From CALBZH01 sp964538515 (lineage in GTDB: Bacteria > Desulfobacterota > Syntrophobacteria > Syntrophobacterales > Syntrophobacteraceae), in the NCBI GenBank assembly GCA_964538515.1, contig CAZIEW010000041.1:1-46883 (forward strand): a stretch of DNA of 46,883 nt, read 5' to 3'. This document shows positions 7,915 to 16,834 of the stretch, piece by piece (the first letter of the stretch is position 1; each line of letters begins with the position of its first letter). The translations under genes were made by a program, and so were the position numbers. The notes beneath the pieces were generated by a model that saw nothing but the letters and a program-made list of their open reading frames with translations, was not told the DNA's origin and did no database searches.

Positions 7915-9165
7915 ATGTTTCGCTTGTACAACACGATGGATCGCCAAACCATGCCCTTCAGGCCCAGGAGCGGCAAGGAAGTGAAGATGTTCACCTGTGG
8001 GCCGTCCATCTACGGACGACCCCATCTCGGAAACTACCGGACGTTTCTCTGGGAGGATGTGCTCGAGCGGTATCTGGAATACTTGGGCTATACGGTGCGC
8101 CGAGTCATGAACCTGACGGATATTGAAGACAAGGCTCTGGTCGAAGCCGAGCGAATGGGGACCGATGTCAAGGACCTCACTGAAGCGAATGCGCGGCGTT
8201 TTAAGGAGGAGTGCCGGCTCCTGGGGATTGCTGTTCCTGAATACCTTCCCCGCTCGTCGACGACTGTGGAGCAGGCAGTGGAGCTCATCAGGATTCTTCT
8301 GGAGAAGGGGGTCGCGTACGAATATCGGGGGGACGTGTTCTTTGATCCGTTGAAGGTGAAGGGCTTCGGAAGGTTATACGGGCTGGACATGAGCCGCTGG
8401 CCGACGAAGAAGCGTCGATTCAAGCAGGACACTTATCCAGGGAGACGCTGGAATCTCGGGGATTTCATCCTGTGGCATGGCTGCGGCGGTACGGATACCG
8501 CTTGCTGGGACACGCCCATCGGTCGAGGCCGCCCATCCTGGAACATTCAGGATCCGGCCATGATCATGAAATACTTAGGCTCTGAAATCGACATCGCCTG
8601 TGGCGGCATCGACAACTTGCATCGTCATCACGATTACAACCTGGCCGTCATGGAGGCGGTTTCGGGCCAGGAATTCTGCCGCCACTGGATGCATTGCGAG
8701 CATCTGCTGGTGCGTGGGAAGAAGATGTCGAAGAGCCTCGGCAACATCATCTATCTCGAAGACCTGCTTCGTGAGGGCTTCACGGGACGGCAGATCCGCT
8801 TCTATCTCCTGTTTGGGGAGCACCGGGTACGTCAGAGCTTCACGACCCTGCATTTCGAAAAGGCTTGCGGGGTATTGGCCGAGCTTCGATCCATGATGAC
8901 AGCCCTCGCGCCGAATGAGGGCGAGAGGTTTTCCCCCAACAAACCAAAAGCAGCCACCGGTGCGATTGTTGAGGTGTTCGAGCAGTGCATGAACGAGAAT
9001 CTCAACGTCAAAGGGGCCGTCCACGGCCTTCTCGGAGCACTCAAACAAGCGGCCGAGCTTCAAGCGCGAGGTCTGCTGAACGAGCAGGGCCGAGGCGACA
9101 TCCAGTCGCAGTTGCGCCGCGTCGACGGTGTGCTGCGGGTTCTCTACGACGAGGAGCCCGCGTGA
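7915..9165 (+). CDS. Cysteinyl-tRNA synthetase-like class I ligase, Zn site altered
   Basis: The 416-residue protein aligns along its length with CysRS: FTCGPSIYGRPHLGN holds Cys28 and the HIGH-type box (37-40), NLTDIEDK is typical, and KMSKSLGN (270-277) completes the adenylating site. ATP activation therefore looks intact. Of the four zinc ligands that select cysteine in the E. coli enzyme (Cys28, Cys209, His234, Glu238), Cys209 falls on Asp213 in WNIQDP and Glu238 on Asn242 in RHHDYN; Cys28 and His238 remain. The C-terminal tRNA-binding part is short. AGGAGG seven bases before ATG 7915 fixes the start. It overlaps a TrpF-like gene by four bases. I infer a paralog that activates something other than cysteine, or serves a non-tRNA acceptor as MshC does; the substrate is unknown. 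Confidence 0.8.
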   Translation: MFRLYNTMDRQTMPFRPRSGKEVKMFTCGPSIYGRPHLGNYRTFLWEDVLERYLEYLGYTVRRVMNLTDIEDKALVEAERMGTDVKDLTEANARRFKEECRLLGIAVPEYLPRSSTTVEQAVELIRILLEKGVAYEYRGDVFFDPLKVKGFGRLYGLDMSRWPTKKRRFKQDTYPGRRWNLGDFILWHGCGGTDTACWDTPIGRGRPSWNIQDPAMIMKYLGSEIDIACGGIDNLHRHHDYNLAVMEAVSGQEFCRHWMHCEHLLVRGKKMSKSLGNIIYLEDLLREGFTGRQIRFYLLFGEHRVRQSFTTLHFEKACGVLAELRSMMTALAPNEGERFSPNKPKAATGAIVEVFEQCMNENLNVKGAVHGLLGALKQAAELQARGLLNEQGRGDIQSQLRRVDGVLRVLYDEEPA

Positions 9166-9866
9166 GCGGCGACCGCTTGTCGGAAAAGGACTTCCCCCAC
9201 GGATTGATCCAAATCGCGGGCGTCCTCGATGTGGATGAAGGACGGATGCTCTTGGAGGAGGGAGCGGACTGGCTTGGATTTCCCATCGGCCTGACGGTTC
9301 ACAGCGAGGAAATCGAGCCGGCCACGGCTCGCAGGATCGTGGATCGCCTTTCGCTGGAGGACCGAGGGGTTCTCATCACCTACCTCGACACAGCCCGTGA
9401 GATTCTGGACCTGTGCAGGGCCGTCGGCTTGAGGCGGGTTCAGTTGCACGAAGAAGTCCCCGTGACGGAAATCGCCCGACTGCGTGCGGCGGAGCCCGGT
9501 CTTTTCATCATGAAAAGCCTGGTGGTTCGGGAGTCCGGCGCCGAGGCCCTCGAGACCAGGCTGCGTGCCTACCAGCCCTTGGTCAACGCCTTTATCACAG
9601 ACACGTACGACCCTGAAACGTCCGCGTGCGGTGCCACTGGAAGGACGCATGACTGGCGCATCAGCCGCCGACTGGTGGAGCGATCTTTTCGTCCAGTAGT
9701 CTTGGCGGGCGGTCTTAGACCGGATAATGTCCACGAAGCCATCGTCAGGGTGAGGCCCGCGGGCGTGGATGCGCACACGGGCTTGGAAAGGCCTGACGGA
9801 CGAAAGAGCAGAAGCCTGGCTCGGGCGTTTGTTCTCGAGGCAAGGCGGGCTTTCGACGACAAGTGA
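9162..9866 (+). CDS. Phosphoribosylanthranilate-isomerase-like TIM barrel (TrpF paralog)
   Basis: This 234-residue protein resembles TrpF throughout: an opening QIAGVLDVDEG, then EEGADWLGF, RRVQLHEE, a loop with ITDTYDPETSACGATGRTHDW, and phosphate-binding turns in LAGGLRPDNV and GVDAHTGLERPDGRKS. In TrpF the first motif is KICG, with catalytic Cys7; here that position is Ala19. The general acid Asp126 is kept as Asp147. GTG at 9162 overlaps the TGA of the upstream gene (GTGA) and has GAGGAG six bases before it, so translation is coupled. There are no other trp genes nearby. An Amadori-type or related sugar-phosphate reaction is possible, but loss of the base makes ordinary tryptophan biosynthesis unlikely. 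The coupling implies joint action with the CysRS-like protein. Confidence 0.75.
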   Translation: MSGDRLSEKDFPHGLIQIAGVLDVDEGRMLLEEGADWLGFPIGLTVHSEEIEPATARRIVDRLSLEDRGVLITYLDTAREILDLCRAVGLRRVQLHEEVPVTEIARLRAAEPGLFIMKSLVVRESGAEALETRLRAYQPLVNAFITDTYDPETSACGATGRTHDWRISRRLVERSFRPVVLAGGLRPDNVHEAIVRVRPAGVDAHTGLERPDGRKSRSLARAFVLEARRAFDDK

Positions 9867-9957
9867 GTCGATGCTGGATGCAGGCGCGAGCCCTGCCACG
9901 GAGTACTGGAGCACGCTATGGCTCATGATTGAGTGCACGGGCTTCTCGGTGATCGGA

Positions 9958-10926
9958 TCATCCTTGCTTCGGAAGAGGGTGCCATCGGTACCAGAACCGC
10001 AGCGCGTGCACGGCGAAAATGGCCATGATGAGTCGGGGCACATAAAGCCAGAAAGCACTCAGCCCCAAAGCCATGAAGAGGAGGGGATCTTCAATCATCG
10101 AATGATTGATTCCGATGGATAGATGGAGGATTTGCAGCTCTTCTGGCGACAAGTCATCACGCTTGGCTTCTTCGACGATCACCGCCCCCCCATAAGCCAA
10201 CCCAAAAATGACGGCGGTCAGCCACAACACCCCAACCCTCCGACTTACTCCCAGGAGCAGGAGCATCGGCGAAAACAACCGGACGACAGGCTCAATCCAC
10301 CCGAGGGCCTTGAGCGTTTCAAGAAGCGTCATGATGGCCAGAATGATCAGAAAGATCTTGCCCGCCAGCCGGACGCTCGTCTTCAGCCAGGAGACGACCA
10401 TGTCCAGAAAGGGGACAAGAGCCTGAGCCTGGGCTGTGGTCTCATGCAGGCTCACCAGATGTGAACCGAGGAATTTCGCACTGACCGCGGTGGTTATGAT
10501 CGCGGCTCCTAAGCGAAAGAGCGTCGCCTTGAGTGGATGGATGCCTGAATTGCCCTGGATGATGCCCTCCTGGATCATGTTGTGGGCAATGAGCAGAAAA
10601 ATGGCAATCAGCGTCATGTGGGGGAGTGACAGCGGCAGTACCACCATGGAGGCGATCCCCCCATAGATATTTGTGAGCAGACCGATCAAAATCGGGAGGG
10701 CTGCCGAAGAAGGCAGCCCGAGCCATTTCATGGCCGGCTGAAGCACAAAGTCGATTTGGATGAGGAGCCCGCTCCACTCCAGGAGCGCCGTGAAGAAGGA
10801 AACCGGAACTAGAATGCGCATCATCCACAGGAAGCCGGACCAGCCTTTGCCCAGTCCCATGAGTGCGCCTTCCAACGCCAGTCGATACGGGTCGATCATT
10901 TCTTGATCCGCAAGCGTGTGAGTCAT
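9958..10926 (-). CDS. Gate-domain (nucleoside-recognition) membrane protein
   Basis: This polytopic inner-membrane protein of about 322 residues has two Gate domain halves (first near WMMRILVPVSFFTALLEW, second near AGKIFLIILAIMTLLETL) and about eight hydrophobic segments. Gate proteins include SpmA/SpmB and nucleoside-transporter-related families; their substrates are mostly unknown. The short acidic loop EEAKRDDLSPEELQ near the C-terminus is followed by a GINHSMIEDPLLF motif seen in related anaerobe proteins. I chose ATG 10926, though its ribosome site is poor; the frame remains open upstream to 11130 with non-membrane residues unlike the family. It is convergent with the TrpF-like gene and divergent from fdhA. 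Confidence 0.78.
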   Translation of the reverse strand: MTHTLADQEMIDPYRLALEGALMGLGKGWSGFLWMMRILVPVSFFTALLEWSGLLIQIDFVLQPAMKWLGLPSSAALPILIGLLTNIYGGIASMVVLPLSLPHMTLIAIFLLIAHNMIQEGIIQGNSGIHPLKATLFRLGAAIITTAVSAKFLGSHLVSLHETTAQAQALVPFLDMVVSWLKTSVRLAGKIFLIILAIMTLLETLKALGWIEPVVRLFSPMLLLLGVSRRVGVLWLTAVIFGLAYGGAVIVEEAKRDDLSPEELQILHLSIGINHSMIEDPLLFMALGLSAFWLYVPRLIMAIFAVHALRFWYRWHPLPKQG

Positions 10927-11312
10927 TACCCGGTTATGTTGAGCACTGCCATGAATACGTCCTCTGCGCCGGAGAAGCCAGCTCGATTCTTGAAAGCCTC
11001 CATTTACCCAGAAGCGTTGACATTGACAAGACGGGTGCCCTAGAATGCACTTGTTCCCATTAGCACACGGTGCGGCGGGGGCCAGGTTGGGGATGGCCGT
11101 GGCCACCAAGCACCTCAACGCTTGTTCCACTCTGCAGGTCCACTAACTGACGCATGTCCATTAGAATCGAAACCGAAACAATGTGTCGCACGAGCTGACT
11201 CAAAGGCGAGGGGGGTGATGACTCAAGAGGCTTGGAGTGAGATGGAGAGAAATGTCTTTATGTTTTGATTTCATTGCAAAAAAAGCTTTAAAGCCAGGGG
11301 AGGAAATCTTAG
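10927..11312. other. Intergenic region upstream of the formate dehydrogenase operon
   Basis: A 386-base divergent region between the Gate protein and fdhA. It holds a good rightward sigma-70 promoter (annotated separately) and a long untranslated leader. Just before fdhA is a short AT-rich stretch with a GCTTTAAAGC palindrome and then GGGGAGG as ribosome site. I saw no sigma-54 type GG-N10-GC promoter and no coding frame. Confidence 0.45.
11017..11046 (+). promoter_or_regulatory. Predicted sigma-70 promoter for the fdh operon
   Basis: TTGACA (11017-11022) and TAGAAT (11041-11046) are separated by 18 bases on the plus strand. The -35 is a perfect consensus and the -10 differs at one position. 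A second TTGACA at 11023 gives too short a spacing of 12. The expected start lies near 11053, leaving a leader of about 260 bases before fdhA, long enough for regulation. A closer promoter is not excluded. Confidence 0.55.
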
Positions 11313-14300
11313 ATGAAGCTGACACGAAGGGATTTTCTCAAGCTCTCAGGTGCGGCTACGGCTGGGTTGGCGCTCAATGGGATGGGCCTCAACCTGCAAT
11401 CGGTACAAGCTTACGCTTGGGAGCTCCGTACGAAGGATGCCAAAGAGACGCCGACCGTGTGCTGCTACTGTTCGGTCGGGTGTGGCATCATCTGTCATAC
11501 GGACAAGAAGACGGGCAAGGTGATCTACACGGAAGGGGACGCCGATCACCCAATCAACCAGGGATCGTTGTGCGCCAAGGGGGCGTCTTCCTATCAGATC
11601 GCTCAGAATGACAAACGCATCACGAAGGTGCTCTACCGGGCGCCGAACAGCGACAAGTGGCAGACCAAGCCCTGGGACTGGGCGCTCAAAGAAATCGCCA
11701 AGCGCGTCAAGGCCAGTCGTGACAAGAGCTTTGTCCTCAAAAACGATAAAGGCCAAGTGGTGAACCGGTGCAACGGCATTGCTTCGGTGGGAAGTGCGGC
11801 CCTCGACAACGAAGAGTGCTGGGCGTACCAGGCCATGCTGCGTGCACTCGGGCTTGTTTACATCGAGCATCAGGCCCGCATTTGACACAGCGCGACTGTT
11901 GCGGCTCTGGCAGAGTCGTTCGGACGCGGTGCGATGACGAACCACTGGATCGATTTTCAGAACAGCGACTGCATTCTCATCATGGGGAGCAATCCAGCCG
12001 AGAACCACCCCATTTCCTTTCGCTGGATCATGAAGGCGAAGGATAAGGGGGCGACGATTATTCATGTGGATCCTCGCATCACGAGGACGTCCACCAAGGT
12101 GGATATCTATACTCCGTTGCGCTCTGGAACGGACATCGCCTATCTCGGTGGCATGATTAAATACATTTTGGACAATAAGAAATATTTCAATGACTATGTC
12201 GTGAATTACACCAATGCAAGCTACATCGTGGGGGATAAGTACAGTTTCAAAGATGGCCTTTTCTCCGGCTATGACAAAGAAAAGCGAGCTTACGACGCGT
12301 CCACCTGGGCGTTTGCGATGGATGAAAACGGTCTCCCCAAAAAAGACCCGACGTTGCAAGACCCTCGCTGCGTCCTGCAGTTGATGAAGCAGCACTATGA
12401 TCGGTACGATCTCGAAACCGTCTCCAAGATCACCGGTACATCCAAGGAAGATCTTCTCAAGGTCTATGAAGCCTACAGCGCAACCGGCACGCAGGACAAG
12501 GCCGGAACGATTCTGTACGCCATGGGCTGGACGCAGCACACCGTCGGGGTCCAGAACATCCGCACGATGTCCATGATCCAGTTGCTTCTGGGGAACATGG
12601 GCATGGCAGGGGGTGGGGTGAATGCGCTGCGCGGCGAATCCAACGTGCAAGGCTCCACAGACCAGGGGCTGCTCTTCCACATCTGGCCGGGGTACCTGCC
12701 GGCACCGACCGCTTCCCTGCAAACATTGGCAGAGTACAATAAAAAGTTCACACCCGTTTCCAAGGACCCGATGAGTGCCAATTGGTGGCAGAACCGTCCC
12801 AAGTACGTGGTGAGCTTCCTCAAGTCCCTCTTCGGGGACGCAGCCAAAGCGGAGAACGAATTCGGCTACGCGTGGATGCCCAAGTGTGAGGACGGCAAGT
12901 CCTACAGCTGGCTGGATCTCTTCGACGCGATGTATAGGAAGGAATTCACCGGCTTCTTCTCATGGGGGCAGAATCCGGCCTGCAGCGGCGCCAATTCCAA
13001 CAAGACCCGCGCTGCCCTGGCCAACCTCGATTGGATGGTCGTGGTGAATCTGTTTGACAATGAAACGGCGTCGTTCTGGAAGGGCCCCGGGATGGATCCC
13101 AAGAAGGTCAAGACCGAGGTGTTCTTCCTGCCGTGCTCAGCCTTCATGGAGAAGGAAGGGTCGATCACCAACAGTGGGCGGTGGGCCCAGTGGCGGTACA
13201 AAGCCCAAAATTCGCCGGGTGAGGCCCTCCCCGATGGGGACATCATCGTCGAGCTTTTTAAGGAAATCCGGGCGCTGTATGCGAAGCCCGACAAAAAGGC
13301 GGTGTTTCCGGACCCCATCTTGAATCTCAAATTCGATTACGTGAAAGATGGGAAATTCGACCCGCATGCGGTTGCCAAGGCGATCAATGGGATGTTCACC
13401 CAGGACGTGACTATCCAAGACAAGACCTACAAGAAAGGCGACCCCGTCCCCGCCTTCGCGATGCTGAAAGACGATGGATCAACTTCCTGCGGCAACTGGA
13501 TCTATTGCCAGAGCTACAACGCGGACGGAAACAACATGGCCCGTCGGGACAAGTCCGACGAGACCGGCCTCGGGCTCTACCCCAAGTGGTCGTGGTGCTG
13601 GCCGGTCAACCGCAGGATCATCTACAACCGGGCTTCCTGCGATCCCATGGGCAGGCCATGGGATCCGAAACGTCCCCTGCTCGAGTTCGTGGGCGAGGTG
13701 AAGGACGGAAAGTACGTCACCCAGAAGTGGAAAGGGGATGTGCCGGACGGGCCGTGGTATCCCATGAAGAATCCGGACGGAACCAACAATGAAGGCGGCA
13801 AGTACCCCTTCATCATGAAGATCGACGGCATGGGAGCGATATTCGGTCCGGGCATGAAGGACGGTCCATTTCCTGAGCACTACGAGCCTATGGAATGCCC
13901 CGTCGAGAAGAATCTGCTGAGCTCACAGTTCACCAACCCGGTGGCTACGCTGTTCGGGACGGAAAAGGATGTCCTCAAGACGTGCGATCCGGGATTCCCT
14001 TTTGTCGGGACGACGTATCGGGTCACCGAGCACTGGCAGACGGGTGTTCTAACGCGCTGGCTGCCGTGGCTGATCGAAGCAGAGCCCCAGATGTTTGTCG
14101 AGATGAGCGAGCAGCTTGCGAAGCTCAAGGGGGTCAAGAACGGAGAAATGGTGATCGTCGAGTCCCCCCGCGGCTCCCTTGAAGCCGTGGCCATCGTGAC
14201 CAAACGGTTCCAGCCTCTTCTTGTGCACGGGAACGAAGTCCACCAGGTCGGACTGCCATGGCATTACGGTTGGGTCTGGCCGAAGAACGGCGGCGACTCG

Positions 14301-14393
14301 GCGAACTTGCTGACGCCCTCTGTCGGCGATCCCAATACGCGCATTCCCGAAACCAAGGCCTTCATGGTCAACGTTCGCAAGAAAGGGGCATAA
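11313..14393 (+). CDS. fdhA: Formate dehydrogenase catalytic subunit, selenocysteine at an in-frame UGA
   Basis: This is the Mo/W-bisPGD subunit that oxidises formate to CO2 (or the reverse). The gene reads through TGA at 11883-11885 as selenocysteine 191, giving 1026 residues; the two halves are in the same frame and the flanks (EHQARI, then Sec-HSATVAALAESFGRGAMT) match selenocysteine FDHs. The N-terminus has a Tat leader (TRRDFLKLSG) for periplasmic export. Cys50, Cys53, Cys57 and Cys87 bind a 4Fe-4S cluster. A molydopterin-binding C-terminal domain follows the insertions. GGGGAGG precedes the ATG. No membrane cytochrome b gene follows, so it is probably the soluble periplasmic type that feeds cytochrome c. 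A conventional reading would wrongly split it in two. Confidence 0.95.
11883..11918 (+). promoter_or_regulatory. Selenocysteine UGA with bacterial SECIS hairpin
   Basis: The UGA at 11883-11885 is followed by a potential stem CGACT (11893-11897) with AGTCG (11914-11918), enclosing a TGC/GCA apical pairing around a GGCTCTG loop. Size and distance resemble the fdhF/fdnG SECIS that SelB binds. The fold was drawn by eye; the helix has mismatches in the middle. Confidence 0.65.
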
Positions 14394-14396
14394 GCC

Positions 14397-15134
14397 ATGG
14401 CTGGAAAGAGCTTCTTCATCGACACGACGCGTTGTACGGCCTGCAGGGGATGCCAGATTGCTTGTAAGAACTGGAACCAGAACAAGGCCTCGGAAACCAA
14501 GAACACCGGAAACCATCAGAACCCTCCCGATCTGGATGCAAACACCTTCAAACTGGTGCGCTTCAGTGAGGTGGAGACGGACGGAAAGGTCGCCTGGTAT
14601 TTCTTTGCAGACCAGTGCCGGCATTGTCTGATCCCTCCGTGCAAGGATACGGTCGAGGCACACGTGGCCGATGCCGTCATCCAGGATGAGGCTACGGGGG
14701 CCGTCGTTTACAAGGAAGAAACCAAGAAAGTGGCGGCGCAGTTCGAAGACATCCGCTCCTCCTGCCCTTACGACATTCCGAGGAAGGCGGCGGATGGGAG
14801 ACTCGTGAAGTGTACGATGTGCATCGATCGGGTGAGCAGTGGGCTCCAGCCGGCCTGTGTGAAGATCTGCCCCACCGGCGCCATGAATTTTGGCGACCGG
14901 GAGGCCATGCTTGAGCTGGCCAATGAACGTCTCGGCAAGCTCAAGGAGAAGTATCCGAAAGCCCAGTTGATCGACGCAAACGAAGTGCGAGTGATTTACC
15001 TGGTGATCGACGAGCCCAGAAAATACCATAAATCGGCGATCGCGAGCGCTGATCAGGGTATCTCTCGCAAAGTCGTTTTGCGACGCGCACTCAAGCCGGC
15101 GCAGGGTTTGTTGAAGGGCCTGATGTCGAGCTGA
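14397..15134 (+). CDS. fdhB: Formate dehydrogenase iron-sulfur subunit
   Basis: The 245-residue electron-transfer subunit passes electrons from FdhA toward cytochromes. Cysteine groups for four 4Fe-4S clusters are visible: CTACRGCQIAC near the N-terminus, CRHCLIPPC in the middle, CPYD with CTMC, and CVKICPTGAM. There is no hydrophobic C-terminal anchor, unlike FdnH/FdoH, so the enzyme is likely a soluble FdhAB dimer exported with FdhA by the Tat system, since this subunit has no leader of its own. It starts three bases after fdhA, with AAGGGG as ribosome site. A residue stretch between clusters 1 and 2 (about 28-50) is the usual FDH insertion. Confidence 0.93.
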   Translation: MAGKSFFIDTTRCTACRGCQIACKNWNQNKASETKNTGNHQNPPDLDANTFKLVRFSEVETDGKVAWYFFADQCRHCLIPPCKDTVEAHVADAVIQDEATGAVVYKEETKKVAAQFEDIRSSCPYDIPRKAADGRLVKCTMCIDRVSSGLQPACVKICPTGAMNFGDREAMLELANERLGKLKEKYPKAQLIDANEVRVIYLVIDEPRKYHKSAIASADQGISRKVVLRRALKPAQGLLKGLMSS

Positions 15135-15282
15135 GCAGACTCTACCAACGGGGGGCTCCCATTTCCAGCCTATAAGCGGCAGGGATTGGAGCCCCTCATG
15201 GTGATGACGGGGATGACCATACGTTTCGCGGAGGGGAGTCCGACGTGTCGGCTTCCCTCTTTCCCGAAAAGGAAGGACTCTA
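15135..15282. other. fdhB-fdhE spacer with long-loop inverted repeat
   Basis: GGGGCTCC (15152-15159) and GGAGCCCC (15188-15195) can pair around a 28-base loop. It is not followed by a T run, so I read it as an intercistronic RNA structure that could lower fdhE expression rather than as a terminator. The role is inference. Confidence 0.4.
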
Positions 15283-16176
15283 TTGACGTCAGACACTCTG
15301 CAGATAGAGGATTGGATCAAGCATGCTTTTGCGCTTGCGGCGGATGAAAAACCGGCCTACTCGGATTTGTATCCCTGGCTGGAATCGCTCTTTCTCATCC
15401 AGGCCGAAACGAAGCATAACATCCAGATCGACCCGCCAAGTCTGACAAGGGAGGGAGTAGAGACTCGGTGGAGCAACGGATTCCCGCTGATACGCCGGTC
15501 GGAGTTTCCTGTAGACATAAGAGCTGCCGAAGCGGTTCTTCATCGCTTGAGGCTCTGCATCCCTAGAGAAAATCAACAGCTCAGCCGTGCAACTGAGGCC
15601 CTGGTCGAGTCGCTCCTGCAGCACACGGGGTACGAGGATGAGTTTTGGGGCAGTTTCCTTCAGGAAGACTTGGGGCCATGGGAGGAATGGATCGTTGCCG
15701 AGGGCTTGGACTTCGCTTCTGTTCTCTTCATTGCCAAGAGCTCCATGCGGCCCTCATTCGAATGGACTGCTGAGAACCTGATGAAGCGATTTCCGATGGC
15801 GAATTCCTGGCTGAGAGGCTACTGCCCCGTATGTGGCTCTTTACCTTCCTTGCTTCTACTCCATGGGGACGGTGAGCGCCAGGGCTTTTGCTCGTGGTGC
15901 TCCACGAAATGGTGTCTCCACCGGCTTCAGTGTCCCCAGTGTGACAACAGGGAGCATGAGTCGCTGGGATACCTGTTTGTGGAAGCCGAGCCGTTTTACC
16001 GCATCCAATACTGTGAGAAATGCAGATATTATTTCAAGCAGCTCGATGTGCGGGAGCGCCTGTACCCCCCTTTTCTGCCGCTCGAAGAGTGGACAACGCT
16101 GCACCTGGATCTCTTGGCACAGCGCGCGGGCTGGATTCAGGCTCCGTCGCCCTCACCCAGCATCTACGGTCCGTGA
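15283..16176 (+). CDS. fdhE: Formate dehydrogenase accessory protein FdhE
   Basis: FdhE is a cytoplasmic rubredoxin-like, iron-binding factor needed for maturation of exported formate dehydrogenases. The 297-residue protein has the expected four CxxC-type pairs in its C-terminal half: CPVCGSLPS, CSWCSTKW, CPQCDN and CEKC in the segment leading to YYFKQLD. The N-terminal half is the helical substrate-binding domain. The start is TTG at 15283, backed by GGAAGGA about six bases upstream; an ATG farther down would delete part of the fold. It follows fdhAB on the same strand, matching its role. Confidence 0.93.
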   Translation: MTSDTLQIEDWIKHAFALAADEKPAYSDLYPWLESLFLIQAETKHNIQIDPPSLTREGVETRWSNGFPLIRRSEFPVDIRAAEAVLHRLRLCIPRENQQLSRATEALVESLLQHTGYEDEFWGSFLQEDLGPWEEWIVAEGLDFASVLFIAKSSMRPSFEWTAENLMKRFPMANSWLRGYCPVCGSLPSLLLLHGDGERQGFCSWCSTKWCLHRLQCPQCDNREHESLGYLFVEAEPFYRIQYCEKCRYYFKQLDVRERLYPPFLPLEEWTTLHLDLLAQRAGWIQAPSPSPSIYGP

Positions 16177-16693
16177 GCACGCTTCCATCTCTGACGTTCC
16201 TATTTGGTCCTGAAACCCATTCTTATTGTTTGCTCGAAGCAACATCCAACCCTTGCGGTGTTTGCTCTGACCACGGATTGCCTTAAGCAGGCTCTCCTGA
16301 TCGAACCACCAAGCATCCCCCCTGTGATCACGAGCTCGCGTTTCTCGTAGCTTCCTCATGAGGATGCGGGTGCACAGGAACCTGTGCAACGTGCACAGGT
16401 TCCTGTGCACCCGGCTGAAAGCCACAGTTGAAGCGGATCCCTGGATGTCTCACCGCTCGTTGCAGCGGTTTGTGTGCAGCACCTCCGTTGCTCTCCTGTC
16501 CTCCTTCGCCAATTGTTCTCCAAGCCGGCTCCCTTGTGAATCTAAAATTTAGAATATTCAATTGGTTAGCGGTTAGGTGCTCTCGGGGCCTTTGTGCGTG
16601 CGGATGGTATGCGCTTTGCCATTGTAAACGCTCAACCAAGGTGGAGTGAGTGGACTTCTGAGTGTTTTGGGATACCCATAGAGGAGACTAGCG
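16177..16693. other. Long intergenic region after fdhE
   Basis: This 517-base stretch has no convincing protein gene. It contains the large perfect palindrome at 16367-16413 (listed separately) and an AT-rich palindrome TCTAAAATTTAGA at 16541-16553. The final part leads into a short secreted-peptide gene with GAGGAG as ribosome site. The base content is less regular than in the flanking genes, consistent with a remnant or regulatory DNA. Confidence 0.5.
16367..16413. repeat. Perfect 22-bp-arm inverted repeat whose arms are themselves palindromic
   Basis: The arms 16367-16388 and 16392-16413 are perfect reverse complements separated by ACG. Each arm also contains TGCACAGG-AA-CCTGTGCA, a palindrome in itself, so the 8-base half-site TGCACAGG occurs four times in alternating orientation. 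It can form one long hairpin or two small cruciforms, and it could bind a dimeric or tetrameric protein. It has no T run. It lies 190 bases after fdhE and 280 before the small peptide gene. Confidence 0.85.
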
Positions 16694-16786
16694 ATGAAGA
16701 AATTGATGGTTCAGCTGTTCGTGTTTGGTGTGATCCTGGGAGCTTATGTTCTGCCCGTGCTGGCGGATGGTGGGGCTGGCCCCTAG
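16694..16786 (+). CDS. Small predicted exported peptide, 30 residues
   Basis: The frame encodes a basic start (MKK), a hydrophobic core (LMVQLFVFGVILGAYVL) and an AxA-like end, LPVLADGGAGP, which looks like a signal peptide with only six residues after cleavage, or a small single-pass membrane peptide. GAGGAG lies seven bases before the ATG, and an intrinsic terminator follows at 16835-16870, so it looks like a complete monocistronic unit. I do not recognise the family. A chance frame is possible because it is short, but the combination of ribosome site, composition and terminator supports translation. Confidence 0.6.
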   Translation: MKKLMVQLFVFGVILGAYVLPVLADGGAGP

Positions 16787-16834
16787 AAGAAAGGCTTCCT
16801 TTCAGTCACCCTCATCTGCTCTAATGGATGAGAG

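Noticed and set aside
11278..11297. Reverse-strand terminator with a T run before fdhA
   Set aside because: The GCTTTAAAGC palindrome leaves no loop, so a stable terminator hairpin cannot form.
11886..11933. fdhA as a broken pseudogene because of a TGA
   Set aside because: The flanking residues match selenocysteine formate dehydrogenases, the frame is unbroken and a SECIS-like stem follows.
16361..16428. Peptides of the form VHRNLC/HRFLCTR encoded on both strands
   Set aside because: They are a by-product of the palindrome's symmetry; no ribosome site or conserved frame supports a gene.
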